Assembly (NCBI GenBank): GCA_023238725.1 | Contig: CM041551.1 | Location: 3,267,259 to 3,331,258, forward strand | Direction: 5' to 3' | Origin: Scortum barcoo | Taxonomy: Eukaryota; Chordata; Actinopteri; Centrarchiformes; Terapontidae | DNA length: 64,000 nt | Shown: piece after piece, positions 1 to 12,200 of the stretch | Position numbering within the stretch: the first letter of the stretch is position 1 | How the letters are laid out: every line of letters starts with the position of its first letter | Program-made: the position numbers and the translations under genes | The notes under the pieces: model-generated | Databases searched by the model: none | What the model saw: only the letters and a program-made list of their open reading frames with translations | Told to the model about the DNA's origin: nothing

Positions 1-618
1 AATGCAAAATGGTTTAAAAATCCATAAAAGGGCTCAAAATGTGTATAAATATTCTGTATCTGACAAAAGATTAAATTTTTCTGAGAATCAGCACATCGTT
101 AGAAGAGCCAAGCTGAATTTTTGCATAAAAGGTGTGATGAATTAGACTCTACAATAAATTAATATGATCTTGTTTTCATTAGATGTAAAATGCAAGCTTA
201 TTTTCCAAGTTTTGTCCTTGATTTATTTGTTTTTGTATTAGTTTGTGAAGAATAGCAGTGTGATATTCTTACTTGTCTCATCATGATTCTTTATTTCCTT
301 TTGTAGTCAAAGGTTGTTTGGCACAGAGCTCTTATTTTTGTTTTATAGAGAAGGATTACAAATCACTCTGACTACTTTTGTTGTTTTATACAAGATTTAA
401 AACTTTTAACCAGCTCTTCTAGATTTAATTAAACATCTCTCTGTAGTTCTCATTCACTCATCCTAAATATCTAAACACAGTAATCATGCCAAGATTTTCC
501 TTTGCAGTCCCATTTAGTTCCATATATTTAGTTAATTATCCCTCTCTCTAACCCCTTTCCTCTGCATTTGTCCTTCATCCTTTTTTTTAACCATATCTCT
601 GTGCCTTCTTCCTCGCAG
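1..618. other. Intron or upstream flank, AT-rich, no gene seen
   Basis: AT-rich sequence ending in the acceptor of exon 1 (ctcgcag). No open reading frame with an EMI-like cysteine pattern, no promoter and no repeat could be recognised. It is most simply the intron between the unseen EMI exon and exon 1. Confidence 0.6.
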
Positions 619-789
619 CTGTGGGTGTCCGTGGCCAGTGTTACTCTACGTGGAGCTGTGAGGAGTTTCCTGGCATCCATAACTCCTCCCTTATGCCCAT
701 GGAGCAGTGCTGCAGCAGCCTGTGGGGGCTGAGCTGGAGGAATAATTCTGACCAGACCTGCTTGTCTTGCACCTACACTCTCCTTCCTG
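619..789 (+). CDS. sspo: sspo exon 1: TB-like cysteine-rich module
   Basis: Phase 1-1 exon with acceptor ctcgcag and donor g|gtcaga. It encodes [20 protein letters not shown] and CLSCTY, the pattern of the small TB-like module at the N terminus of properdin, which in SCO-spondin precedes the first VWD domain. There is no usable start or signal peptide here, so earlier exons must lie outside the window. Confidence 0.85.
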
Positions 790-3700
790 GTCAGAGAACC
801 TGCATGCGCAAATCCAGATATACGTACACGCACGATTTCTCAAAATCCATCGAAATCGCTCACTGATTGTATTTCATATTAAAACAGTCACATTAATGCA
901 CTAAGTCTCCTTCCTCTCCAGACTCCCAGTCCTCCCCTCTGGTGCGTGGTGGTCTGCTTGGCACCATCAGGGTGCCTCAGAGCTCGGCCACCTGCATGTC
1001 CTGGGGCGGAGCCCACTACCGCACCTTTGACAGGAAGCACTTTCACTTCCAGGGAAGCTGCACTTACCTGCTGGCCTCATCCACTGATGGCACCTGGGCG
1101 GTGTATATCAGCGCAGTCTGTGATGGGAGAGGAGACTGCAGCAAGGTGTGAAATATTACCCACTGCTGATGGAGTATTGGTGGCATATTTTTCTACTTTC
1201 CCCACCACTTTCTATAATGTGGCAGTAGTTTGTATAAATAAACAGTCATAATATTGTGGAGATATTTCATTTACAAAAGCAATAATGGAAATGTGTGCTT
1301 GTAATTTCTGCTTTATATGTGTAATGCATGTCGAGGTGTCTGTGGCCCCTCTGCTTTCAGGCTCTGAGGATGATGCTGGGTCTAGATTTGGTTTCAATTC
1401 ATCACAAGAATTTAACACTGAACAACCTCCCTGTCCCAAATGGAGAACCACTCTTTCAAAATGGTAAATCAGCTGTCAGCAAATCTCTGTCTCAGTTCTA
1501 TTTCCTGTATAACAGTACTTTACTCAGCAGTATGAGATTGGGTTAATATAAGAGAAATTACCCCTCATGTTCCTCATCATCTGATCAGTTTCTTGCATAC
1601 TCTTTTACTCATCTTATTGTAAGGTAGGTAAGTTTATGTGTGATGCATCAACTGAGCTGTAAAAAACTATAAATATCTAACTTTACAAACATTGATTGAT
1701 TGAAAATTGATCCATATAAGAATACCATATAAAAAACAATATATTTTTATGTGAAACTTAAATCCTTGATTGTTTCCCATTTACTTTGATTGTGGGGTGT
1801 ATATCCTGGCACTGCACTGCACTGAATACATTGATTGAACTGGATGGATCGATGGATGGATAGGGTGATGGACTGAAACTTTAAAAAAGCAATCAAACAA
1901 ACACAAAAAATTGGTTAATTTTCATTTTGTTAACTTCTTACAGGAGTGAGTGTTTATTGGCTTGGGGACTTTGTGTTTGTGGAGAGCGGCCTTGGAGTGA
2001 GAGTGAAGTTCGACCTGACCAACACAGTCTACTTGACGGTGACCGCTGAGCACCTGGCAGCCACCAGGGGGCTCTGTGGATTGTACAACAACGACGCTGA
2101 CGGTGATGAAAGGGCAACAGACACAAGAGATACAATAGATGCAAGAGCAGACATACATGAACACGCATGTTTACTTAAGTTGCTTTTAGGGAGGTTACAT
2201 AGAGTCACGTTCATTTCCACAAGGCTTACCCTAACCTGCACCACTGACCCAAAAATGAGCCTTTTTCCACACTGAGGACAAGCTGTCCCTAGTTAATGTG
2301 TCCTGAGTCAGAAATGTGTCCCTGAAAGTAGGAGTCAGAACAACAAACACACACTCAGAGTCGCCACATGGCCAGCTAATGTTCTTTACTGTCTCCAGCT
2401 CTGAATTATATGTGACCTCTTTTCTCACAGGCTTTTACAATGCCATATTAACCTAATTGTGTCTTGGTGCCATAGATGATTTCACCACAATGTCTGGAAC
2501 TGTGTCGCGGTATGCCGCCAGCTTCGGCAACTCATGGAAGGTTCCTGACCAGCAAAATGAAGTAATGCACCGAATACACTGAATGAGTATTTGAATAAGA
2601 CACCTATTTGAGATATTTTCACAAAGAAAGAAACCACATCATAGTGATAATTCTAACATGATGTAAATGGTCATATTAATGGTCTCAGTATCTACTTCTG
2701 TGAAATTTCTACTGTATTTCAAATGAATGAAAAAATGCATTTTTTGAATGCATCCTCTGTAACTGAATCTCTGTGTGTCCCATGTGTCCTTCAGGGCTGC
2801 AGTGATGCAGCTGAGCTCGGTCACAGCTGTGATGTCTCAGGAGACCCTGCCCTGCGCAGACAGGCGGAATTTGTGTGTCACCGACTGCTGGAAGACCCCT
2901 TCACACACTGCCACCACCGGGTCGGACACCTTAATGCTTAATACAGTCACTTGGCATTACCAATGTTTGTTAACTGGTTGTTTTTAACCTAGTAGTCCTT
3001 CTGCAGAGATGCTTTACTTTCTTTGAAAACCAAGCCTGTAATAAGCTGTAAATCAAAATGCTCCTAAAAGTAAATAATCTATCAGACAGCAATATTTAGA
3101 TCTGTAGAGCAATAACTGGGTTTCACTGCTGCAGCCATTGAAATGTCTACTGAAGACTACTGAATTGCAATGACCTCATGGAAAGCACTAAATATCAACA
3201 GTGGCAGAATTAATAACTGGTTTTAATTCAGCCTACATTTACAGCAGCACTGCAGTGGATGGCTCTTGAATTTCCCCTGGTGTTATCTTACACTGAAATA
3301 AATTCTGGTCAATGATTTATGAATTAAGATATGGCTATTCACTTTAGCCTTCCTCTCTCTCAATTTAAACACATCACCCATTACTGATGCACTCATTATT
3401 CGTATGACAACATCTTTTTGTGATTTGTTTGATATCCTATTCATATAAAGATGTTTACTGATATCTGCACATTTTATGAAAAATTATACTTTTAATTGCT
3501 ACTTCTCACTAAGTCTACATAATCAACACTGTGCATCTCTGTTGATGAAAGCCACTCTGCAGGATTTGTTCATTTCTGACACTGGATTACATTACATATT
3601 TTTGCATGCTGTTTGATGCAGGTTTACTTGTTGAATAAGCCAGAAGTGACAGGCTTGTGTCTCTGTGTCTTTCAGGTGGACCCAGCAGCATACATAGACA

Positions 3701-6700
3701 CCTGTCTCTACCTGTACTGCAGCCTGCCCCCCAAAGAGAGGAATTCAGCAGTGTGTGACACCCTGGCCAGCTACGCCCGAGAGTGTGCCCAGCAACATGT
3801 CATCATTATGTGGAGGACGGCCACCCTATGTGGTGATGAAATATAACCATTTTAGTGTTTGATTACATGGTTGGGTGCAGGATGCAATGGGTGCAATTTC
3901 AGGATTCTACTTCTGAAGTCACAGTTTCCTACAAGCACTTAAACACACACTGGAAGAGTTTTCAAAGCAGTTGGCAAAAGAAAAAGGCCAATGAGATGTT
4001 CATTAGAAGATTCACTGTAACGGATAGATACGTTATCATAATACGTTAACTTGAGTGAACTTTTTGCAATCGCAGCTATCTTTAAGAGTCAGCAGGGAGG
4101 TAAAATACACAATGCTAAAAGATGCGAGAGCACCAGTATGGTCAGTATTTATAACACTTTTCCTTTCGTCTTTCTGTCTGTCTCAGGTCGTGTCTGTCCC
4201 AGAGGTCAGGTGTTTTCGGACTGCGTGTCCTCCTGCCCCCCCAGCTGTGCGTCTCCCCAGCCCCCCGGGCCCGCTGCAGCCATGAGCCAGTGCAGGGAGG
4301 AGTGTGTGGGGGGCTGTGAGTGTCCGCCGGGCCTCTACCTTCACCAGGGACTCTGTCTGAAAAGAGACGACTGTCCGTGTTTCCATCGCAGGCGCACCTA
4401 CCAGTCAGGGGACAGCATACAGCAGAGATGCAACATCTGGTGAGGGAAACCTCCTAAGTCTCCTTTTCCTCTGTGTGTCACTCATTATCATTCTCCTCTT
4501 TTTGACTCTCCCGTCCTCTCTTTTCTTATTCACTTTTAATCCCTCCAGTGTCTGTAAAGAAGGCCGGTGGCAGTGTACGAAGGATAAGTGTGCAGCCCAG
4601 TGCAGCTTGGTGGGAGCGCTACATGTGACCACCTTTGATAAAAAGAGGTACTCGCTGCAGGGGGGAGACTGTCCCTTCACTGCTGTGGAGGTGAGATACA
4701 TAAAATGCAACCACACACGCAGTTGCACACATTACGAGATGCATTTGTATGTGTGTGGCAACTAATTCTCCCTTTTCATTACATTCTTTTTGTTCAGGAC
4801 TTTGTCGACAGGAAGCTGGTGGTGAGTGTGCGCTGTGGAGAGTGTGCAGCCAAAGGGGGAGGAGGAGGCCTGGGCTGTCTCACAGAGATGTCAGTCACAG
4901 CGCTCCGCACCACAGTCACCATCACAGACACTGGTGAGTTAGCCATGCACTCTAACCTGACTACTGAGGACTGTCAGGACTGAAGAGCTACGATTTCATA
5001 TTGTGACACTGAACATGACTAACATCATTGTTTTGATTTATATATACATTTCACAACTTGGTCTTTTCAAAATAAAACCCAATGTAAGCAGCACACCAAG
5101 TTTTTGACTAGCCAATGAACATTTAGAACATTTAGCAGCTTAAAAGGCAGATATTTCCTTCAGGAGTTGATGGAGACACAGACACAGAACTAAAAGAGAG
5201 TAAATATTGGACTTCCATTCTTCTGGCAGTTTCACACACAGCTCCGAATGAACGCTAATGATGCTGCATCTGCTGGATATGTAAACCAGCAAACAGTTTC
5301 TTCACAAACACCTTCAAAAGCAACGGTGTGATGTGTGAATGTTTCTAACTTGCTCTAATGAATGGTTGAAGAGGCTAAAATAATGTGCAGCAATTTGCCT
5401 CCAAAAGTTAACTTTAAACTGAGCTACTAACTTACATGCTCAGTTAGTGACATAAAGAAAAATACAAGATATTTCAAATTGTTCCCACATTATAAGTTTT
5501 TGTTCACATAAACATTTGAGAAATGTAAAGGTGCATCTGCGAGTTCCTCTGCAAAACACATGTATTTCTCCTTTCTACTGTGGGAATCCATTGTTTCGAA
5601 CGTGCTCACTGCCTTCTGATGGCTCACTGCTGGTGCTGTTACTTCCAGGCACAGTTACACTGAATGGCCAGAGGGTGTCTTTGCCTGTGGTGACGGGGGA
5701 CCTGGTTGTGCATAGGGCCTCTTCTTCATTTCTCCTCATCCAGACTTTTGGGGCCCAGCTGCTCTGGCATTTAGATGGACCTTTGGCCCTCATCACTCTG
5801 CAACCTGGCTTCACAAACAAGGTGCCTTTATTTTTTATTGTACTTGTGCCATTTTGAGTTCCCAGACATGCTGCACGACATTTAACAACAGGGAGAGTTG
5901 TAGAAAGGCCATAAGGTGAAACTCTATGATTAAACCAAAGTGTAAATGCTGTGTGCAAGGTGCGTGGCTTGTGTGGAACAGCTGACCTGGAACCAGCACG
6001 ATGACTTCACCACCCCAGATGGAGACATAGAGAATGGTGTGTCGTCCTTTGTGGGTAAATTCACGACTGAGCACTGCAGTCTGCCTAGAGGAACAGCACA
6101 GGACCCCTGCACCACATACACCCAGAGGAGACAGTACGCAGAGACAGTGTGCTCTGTCATACACAGCGCCGCCTTTCAGGTACATTGGCGTGGAGTGTGT
6201 TAAATCTCCTGCTACCCCAGGAGTGCGTTCATCTTCGTCCGTCCTCCTCACACATGCGCCTCCCTCTGGGATTTTGCAGGTGTGTCACGACGTGGTGGAG
6301 AGGGAGCCCTATTTCCGCCTCTGTCTGCTGGAGGTTTGCGGCTCTGCTCCGCAGAGGGCCAGCCACTGCACCATCATTACTGCCTATGCCCAGCAGTGCG
6401 CTCAGGATGGTGCCGCCGTCCAGTGGCGCAATCACACCTTCTGCCGTAAGTGGGGAGGCCATTGGCTGAGCGGTGAATTATCCAAAGTAACTCTGTCCAC
6501 TGGTCATCAATGCATTCATTTTATTATTTGTTTATTCATCTGTCCCGTGGGAAATGTTATGTGCCATTGATGGGATTATGATTCAACTAGATGCAGCAAA
6601 TAAAGTATATGAAACAACTATGGAATAAACTATGGATTTTGGACCAAAGTCAGGTTTGACATCTGATTAAAAAAAGAATGACGCTATCAGGTGACTCTGT

Positions 6701-7847
6701 CCTTAACATCACTTACTTGCGACTTGACTTGGACTTGAGCCTTATGACTTGAAAAATTTGTCTCTGGTGGTACCAGCAGTAAATACACAGACAGCCCAAA
6801 CATCCAGGCTGGTTCTCAGTTTTTTTTAAGTCCAAAATACAAATAAAGAACCTGACCTTTATATGTGAAGGAAGAGAAAACTTAAAGGTGTCGATGTTGT
6901 ATCTAGTGCTCTTTTAGTTTCAACGTTTGATGCAGTAATTATAAAGTGTACCAAGCGCTGCCTGCCCTTTTTTTAAAAAACCTTTTTTTCTAAAACCTTC
7001 TCTCTTCTCCTGTTTTCCCAGCGGTCCAGTGTTTGGGGGGGCAGGTGTACCAGGAGTGTGGTCATGCCTGCGGGGGCTCTTGTACACATGGCTGGAGCTG
7101 TGGTGACAGCGGTGGTGAAACTGGCCTCAGGATGTGTGTTCCAGGGTGCCAGTGCCTGTCAGGACTAGTGCAGGACCACCAGGGCCAGTGTGTGCCCATC
7201 GGCCTGTGCCCCTGTGTGCAAGGAGACAAGACGTACCGGCCTGGGGCTGTTATTCAGAACAACTGTAATACCTGGTATGTAGTGGGGAAGAATTTCACAG
7301 TTTTGATCAGATTTGATCAGATTTGATCAGAAGGTCAGATCACTCAACTTCTTACTGCCATTTCATTCTGGAATATTTTAGTTCATGCTGTAAATTAAGT
7401 TTAAAACATTGATTGAATCAGGTTTTACTAGAGACATGATCCTGTATAACTACAATAAAAAATATAAAGTCACACTGAAAAAAACCCTCCAGTATAAGCA
7501 AACCACAATTAAAAGTTTTGTAGTTTCTACTTAGATCAGCTCATTTGACAGAAGTGACAGACTTTCACTGAGGTATAAGAGTAAGACAGATGCAGCTGTC
7601 ACAGGACAGCAGACAGACTAAAACTGTCAGAAGGAAAAACGACGATAGAGGTTAGATTAGTACAAGCATTCACTGACCTGATTGTATACATGAAATCTTT
7701 ACAGCATGTCATAAAGACAGCCTTTTCTCTTTTACAGCTATCTGTGCGCTGCTTTCATCATGTGGTGGTTGTGATAAGAAATCAGAGGCAGTAAACATGT
7801 TTTCATTGATTAGCAGACCACCGCTTTGATGCATTATGCACACATGA

Positions 7848-7879
<32 letters not shown>

Positions 7880-9219
7880 ATTGGAATAGCAAGCAAATTG
7901 CATGTCTGTGTAAGAGCACGTACTCCGCAGTGAGTCCCCGGTGGTGCAAGAGCTCTGATGAAATCACCCTATGTTCCTGCTCCCCAACACAGGATAGGTT
8001 GATTTCATTGCGTTTCTTCACTACGTATCTGCAGTGATCATCACTCTGTGGGTCTGAATCTGTTCATGACCGAGTCCACACAGTAGTACCAGAAAGCTCC
8101 TGCTTCATTAGTTTGTCTTTTTTATCGTGTGTGTGTGTGCATATGTGTGTATGACGCCTTTGTGCGTGACTCATCACTGTGTCCCTGCACTGACCGTTGA
8201 CCTGATAAACTACTGTGAAATTTGGACTGGATAGTTATTACACTGATAGTAAGATACAATATAATAAAAATACAATACATCCATTTACCTTGAAAGACAA
8301 ACTGGTTCCAGGAAAAAGGTTTTCATCACGCCTCTTAACACCTTTCTTCTTGCTTCATTCCCTTTTTACAGCTACTGTTTAGCAACTGTAAAGTGAAACT
8401 TTTTTGATCCAGGGTAAACTTTTACTTTGATATTTAAAGCTTGATTTCTACTGACACACAGTCATTAATAACAAGCATTAAATAAACTTCATAGCCTTTT
8501 ACATCTACCTAATGGGATAAACTCTCCTCACTGTCCTTTGTCTTCACAGTGTGTGTGAACAAGGTCGCTTTAACTGCACCCAGGAGCGCTGTGAGGAGGT
8601 GCACCGGTGTCCGGGCTCTCTGGTTTACTCTCCTCGCTCCTGCCTTCTCACCTGCTCCAGCCTGGATGCCCCGGGCCCAGAGCAGGGGTCAGGGGTCGCC
8701 CAGTCCAGCTGTGGAGAGCCCCTGTCCGGCTGCGTCTGTCCCCAGGGAACAGTGCTGCTAGTGGGTGAAAACTCAAACGAAGCTATTTGAGTGGGCGTAG
8801 GATAAAGATGTGAAATAACACCTGCAGACATTTTCTCACACAGACGCTTTGGCACATGCTCACATGAGTCATGAGCCATCATAATAACAATGCACACACT
8901 GACACAGTATGAACAGAAACAGTGAGGCCAAAGCAAAGTTGTGCAAGTGTAAAACCAAAACAACAGGCTAAAACATGCTAAGGTGCTAAATTCTAGTAGT
9001 TTATAGCTGGACTTGTTGTAAATATATTATAGATATTTTAGTAGAGTGTAGCTTTAAGTGTGCTAATATAGAAATAATAGGAGGTTAAACTGACAGGTGT
9101 ATTTTGGGTGTTGTTTTTTTAATACTTTAGATTGAGCTAGCCTGTGCTCTTTAACGTGGCCCTGAACTATCCTCCTAGTTATTAATACACGGGCTGATCC
9201 TTTAAGTTTAATATATTGT

Positions 9220-9284
<65 letters not shown>

Positions 9285-12200
9285 AAAATTTGATCAGATT
9301 TGATCAGATAAGGTCAGATCACTCACACATGAGGCATTCTGTGCTGGAGTATTATTATTACAGCCGAACAGACACATTTGTAGGGGAGTTTAATTTGTTG
9401 CCATGCAAAACCTTAAATGTATAACAAGTAAGATTTTCCTGAAAAACAACACAGACTCACACTAATTCTCCTTAGATGGCCTGATTGTTAACACAGATTA
9501 TCTGTCTCAAGTTCTACTGTCAGGGCATTCAGACAGTTTTAGCAAATATGACCAATGGTTATTTTTATAGATTTATTATTTACTACAACTTTAAGTTCAT
9601 GCAGGAAACAGTTTGGAACCTGTAGCCACTGTGAATACTGTAGATACAGACATTAAAAAGATTAAAGTGTGTCAAATAGAAATACAGATGAAAGACACCT
9701 CATGTCTTGACTTCATATGGCTGAGTTTTGTGGCTGATGTACATTATATTTTTGTTCTGGTTTATTTCAGGGTGATCAGTGTGTTCTGCCAGATGAGTGC
9801 CCATGTCACCACAATGGTCGACTTTACTACACCAATGACACCATCACTAAAGACTGCAACACATGGTATGTAAGGAGTTGTCTCATTCAATCATGCTCTT
9901 TTAAGAGTTTGTCATCTGAACTGTACTCGATGCATTCATTCAGTGTGTGTAAGGAGCGCCGCTGGCACTGCAGCAAGTCCACCTGTGCCGGTGTGTGCGT
10001 GGCAACCGGTGACCCCCACTACGTGACGTTCGATGGCCGCTGTTACTCTTTCCTGGGCGACTGCCAGTACGTGCTTGCGAGGGAGACGGGCGGTTTGTTC
10101 AGTGTCGTGGCAGAGAACGTGCCCTGCGGGAGCACCGGGGTCACCTGCACAAAGTCAGTCACCCTTAGCTTGGGAAACACCGTCATACATCTGCTGAGAG
10201 GTAGGTGGTGGTGGTGTTATTAGGAAGATGAGGCTTATGACAGGAAGTTGAGGTCCGTGGGTACCACAGATGCTTTAAGAAATAGTTGCTTGCGGTAAAC
10301 AGTCTTTTCTCTGTCCTGTAGGTAAAGCTGTGACAGTAAATGGGATGCCAGTTAGTCTCCCAAAGTCTTACAGTGGCAGTGGTTTGACTTTGGAAAAAGT
10401 TGGCCTGTTTGTCTCCCTTTCCTCCCGACTCGGGGTCACTCTGCTGTGGGATGGAGGTAGGACACACACACTGCAACATGAAGTAATCTCTCTCTCAACC
10501 CTTTCAGAATGCCCTAATGCCCTAATGTGTCTAAAGATGCAGATTAATTAACCAATCGGTGACAATGTTGTCGTCATATGTTGTCTCCAGGTATGCGTGT
10601 GTATGTGCGTCTGGCGCCCCACCTGCGGGGTCGGGTCGGGGGTCTGTGTGGTAATTTTGATGGGGACACAGAGAACGACTTCACTACACGGCAGGGCATC
10701 GTGGAGTCTACGGCCGAGCTGTTTGGAAACTCCTGGAAGGTCAGCCCCTCCTGCCCCGATGTGGCAGACCAGGACCTCAGAGACCCCTGTACTGTGAGTA
10801 CAACAAAGACACATGCACATTCACACACTTGCAGGAACAGTGGACTTGGACTCTTAGTTATGTGGACTAACTTGTCATACACACGTGCAAAAGCAAACTA
10901 ACTTCTCACTTTTTGTGCAGCTGAACCCCCACAGGGTGACATGGGCCAGGAAAAGGTGTGCCATCCTGACTCAGGAGCTCTTTTCTCGGTGCCACCCTGA
11001 GTTGCCCTTCCAGCAGTATTATGACTGGTGTGTCTTTGATGCCTGTGGGTGAGTGACAGCAATAATCTACACTGAGTATCTCAAACGTATCCTCTAAAAA
11101 TATGTAACCTATTTATATCCTCTAAATGGAAAAATGGCAGATTCTTTCTCATGACTGATGAGTGATGTTATTTTACCATAGTACAAGACTGTTTTATTTT
11201 TTGTGTGTGTTTTAGGTGTGACTCGGGCGGGGACTGTGAGTGTCTCTGTACAGCCATTGCTGCTTATGCAGAAGAGTGTAACCGCAGAGGGGTCTACATC
11301 CGCTGGAGGTCCCAGGAGCTCTGTCGTATGTCAAACACACAGGATGCACACATGCATGCACACACACACACACACACAGAGTCAATCTTATGTGCATGCA
11401 CCTTCACACCTGTTTCATTGTCTTTCCCTAACCTTTGTTTTCTGTCTATGTCTGTTGTCTTACTTTGTTTTTAAGTCTCCTTGCTGGTGATATCCATGGC
11501 TGGAGGCATTATGTTTTTAGGGTTGTCCGTCCATCCGTCCATCTGTCCATCCCTTTCTCATGAACATGATATTTGAGGAACACTTTGTGTGAATTTCTTT
11601 GAATTTCTTTTAACCTCAGCTCCCAAGCAACTAAATAAAATTTGATTGACTGTTTCTCTGATAATCATAAGTTCGAAAATAGTCTCTAAGTGAAGACAGC
11701 ATGTTTTTCACTGGAAATAATTCACTGCCAAAAAAACACACTTTTATTAAGTTCTGTCAAAGGCTTCACTTCATGAATTATGAGTTTGTACAGACATGGA
11801 TATAGACTTCAACTTGACTGGTTGGCGGAGGCTTACAATCTCAGGGCAGTAATTGTAGTTTTTCTCTTTTTCACTCGTTCCCTGCAGCTCTGCAATGTGA
11901 GAATGGACTCGTGTATGACCCTTGTGGTCCAGCTTGCTCTCCATCATGTCCCAGTGTTCAGCAGAGTCCACAGTCCCAGTGTGGCGCTCTCTCCTGTGTG
12001 GAGGGCTGCTTCTGCCCTGCTAACATGGTCCGGCATGGTAAGACACATTTACCAAACTAATCCTGAGCCTCCGTGCATGGCACAAACTGTGCATGTTCAT
12101 GCTTTTTTATAGTTTTTATATTTTGGATGCACCATGACCTTTGCCATTATCCATCCCTCAGGACAAAATGTCAAATTTACAAACAAGATGGAACAAGAGG

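Noticed and set aside
528..833. Minus-strand open frame over exon 1
   Set aside because: It overlaps the TB-like module on the plus strand, has no domain pattern, and is a shadow of the coding strand.
621..866. Reading the first frame as a complete small protein
   Set aside because: The open frame starts with GTG and runs past a good donor at 790. The cysteine pattern and upstream acceptor show an internal exon.
7709..8037. Open frames rich in His-Thr or Cys-Val across the TG repeat
   Set aside because: They are translations of a dinucleotide microsatellite.
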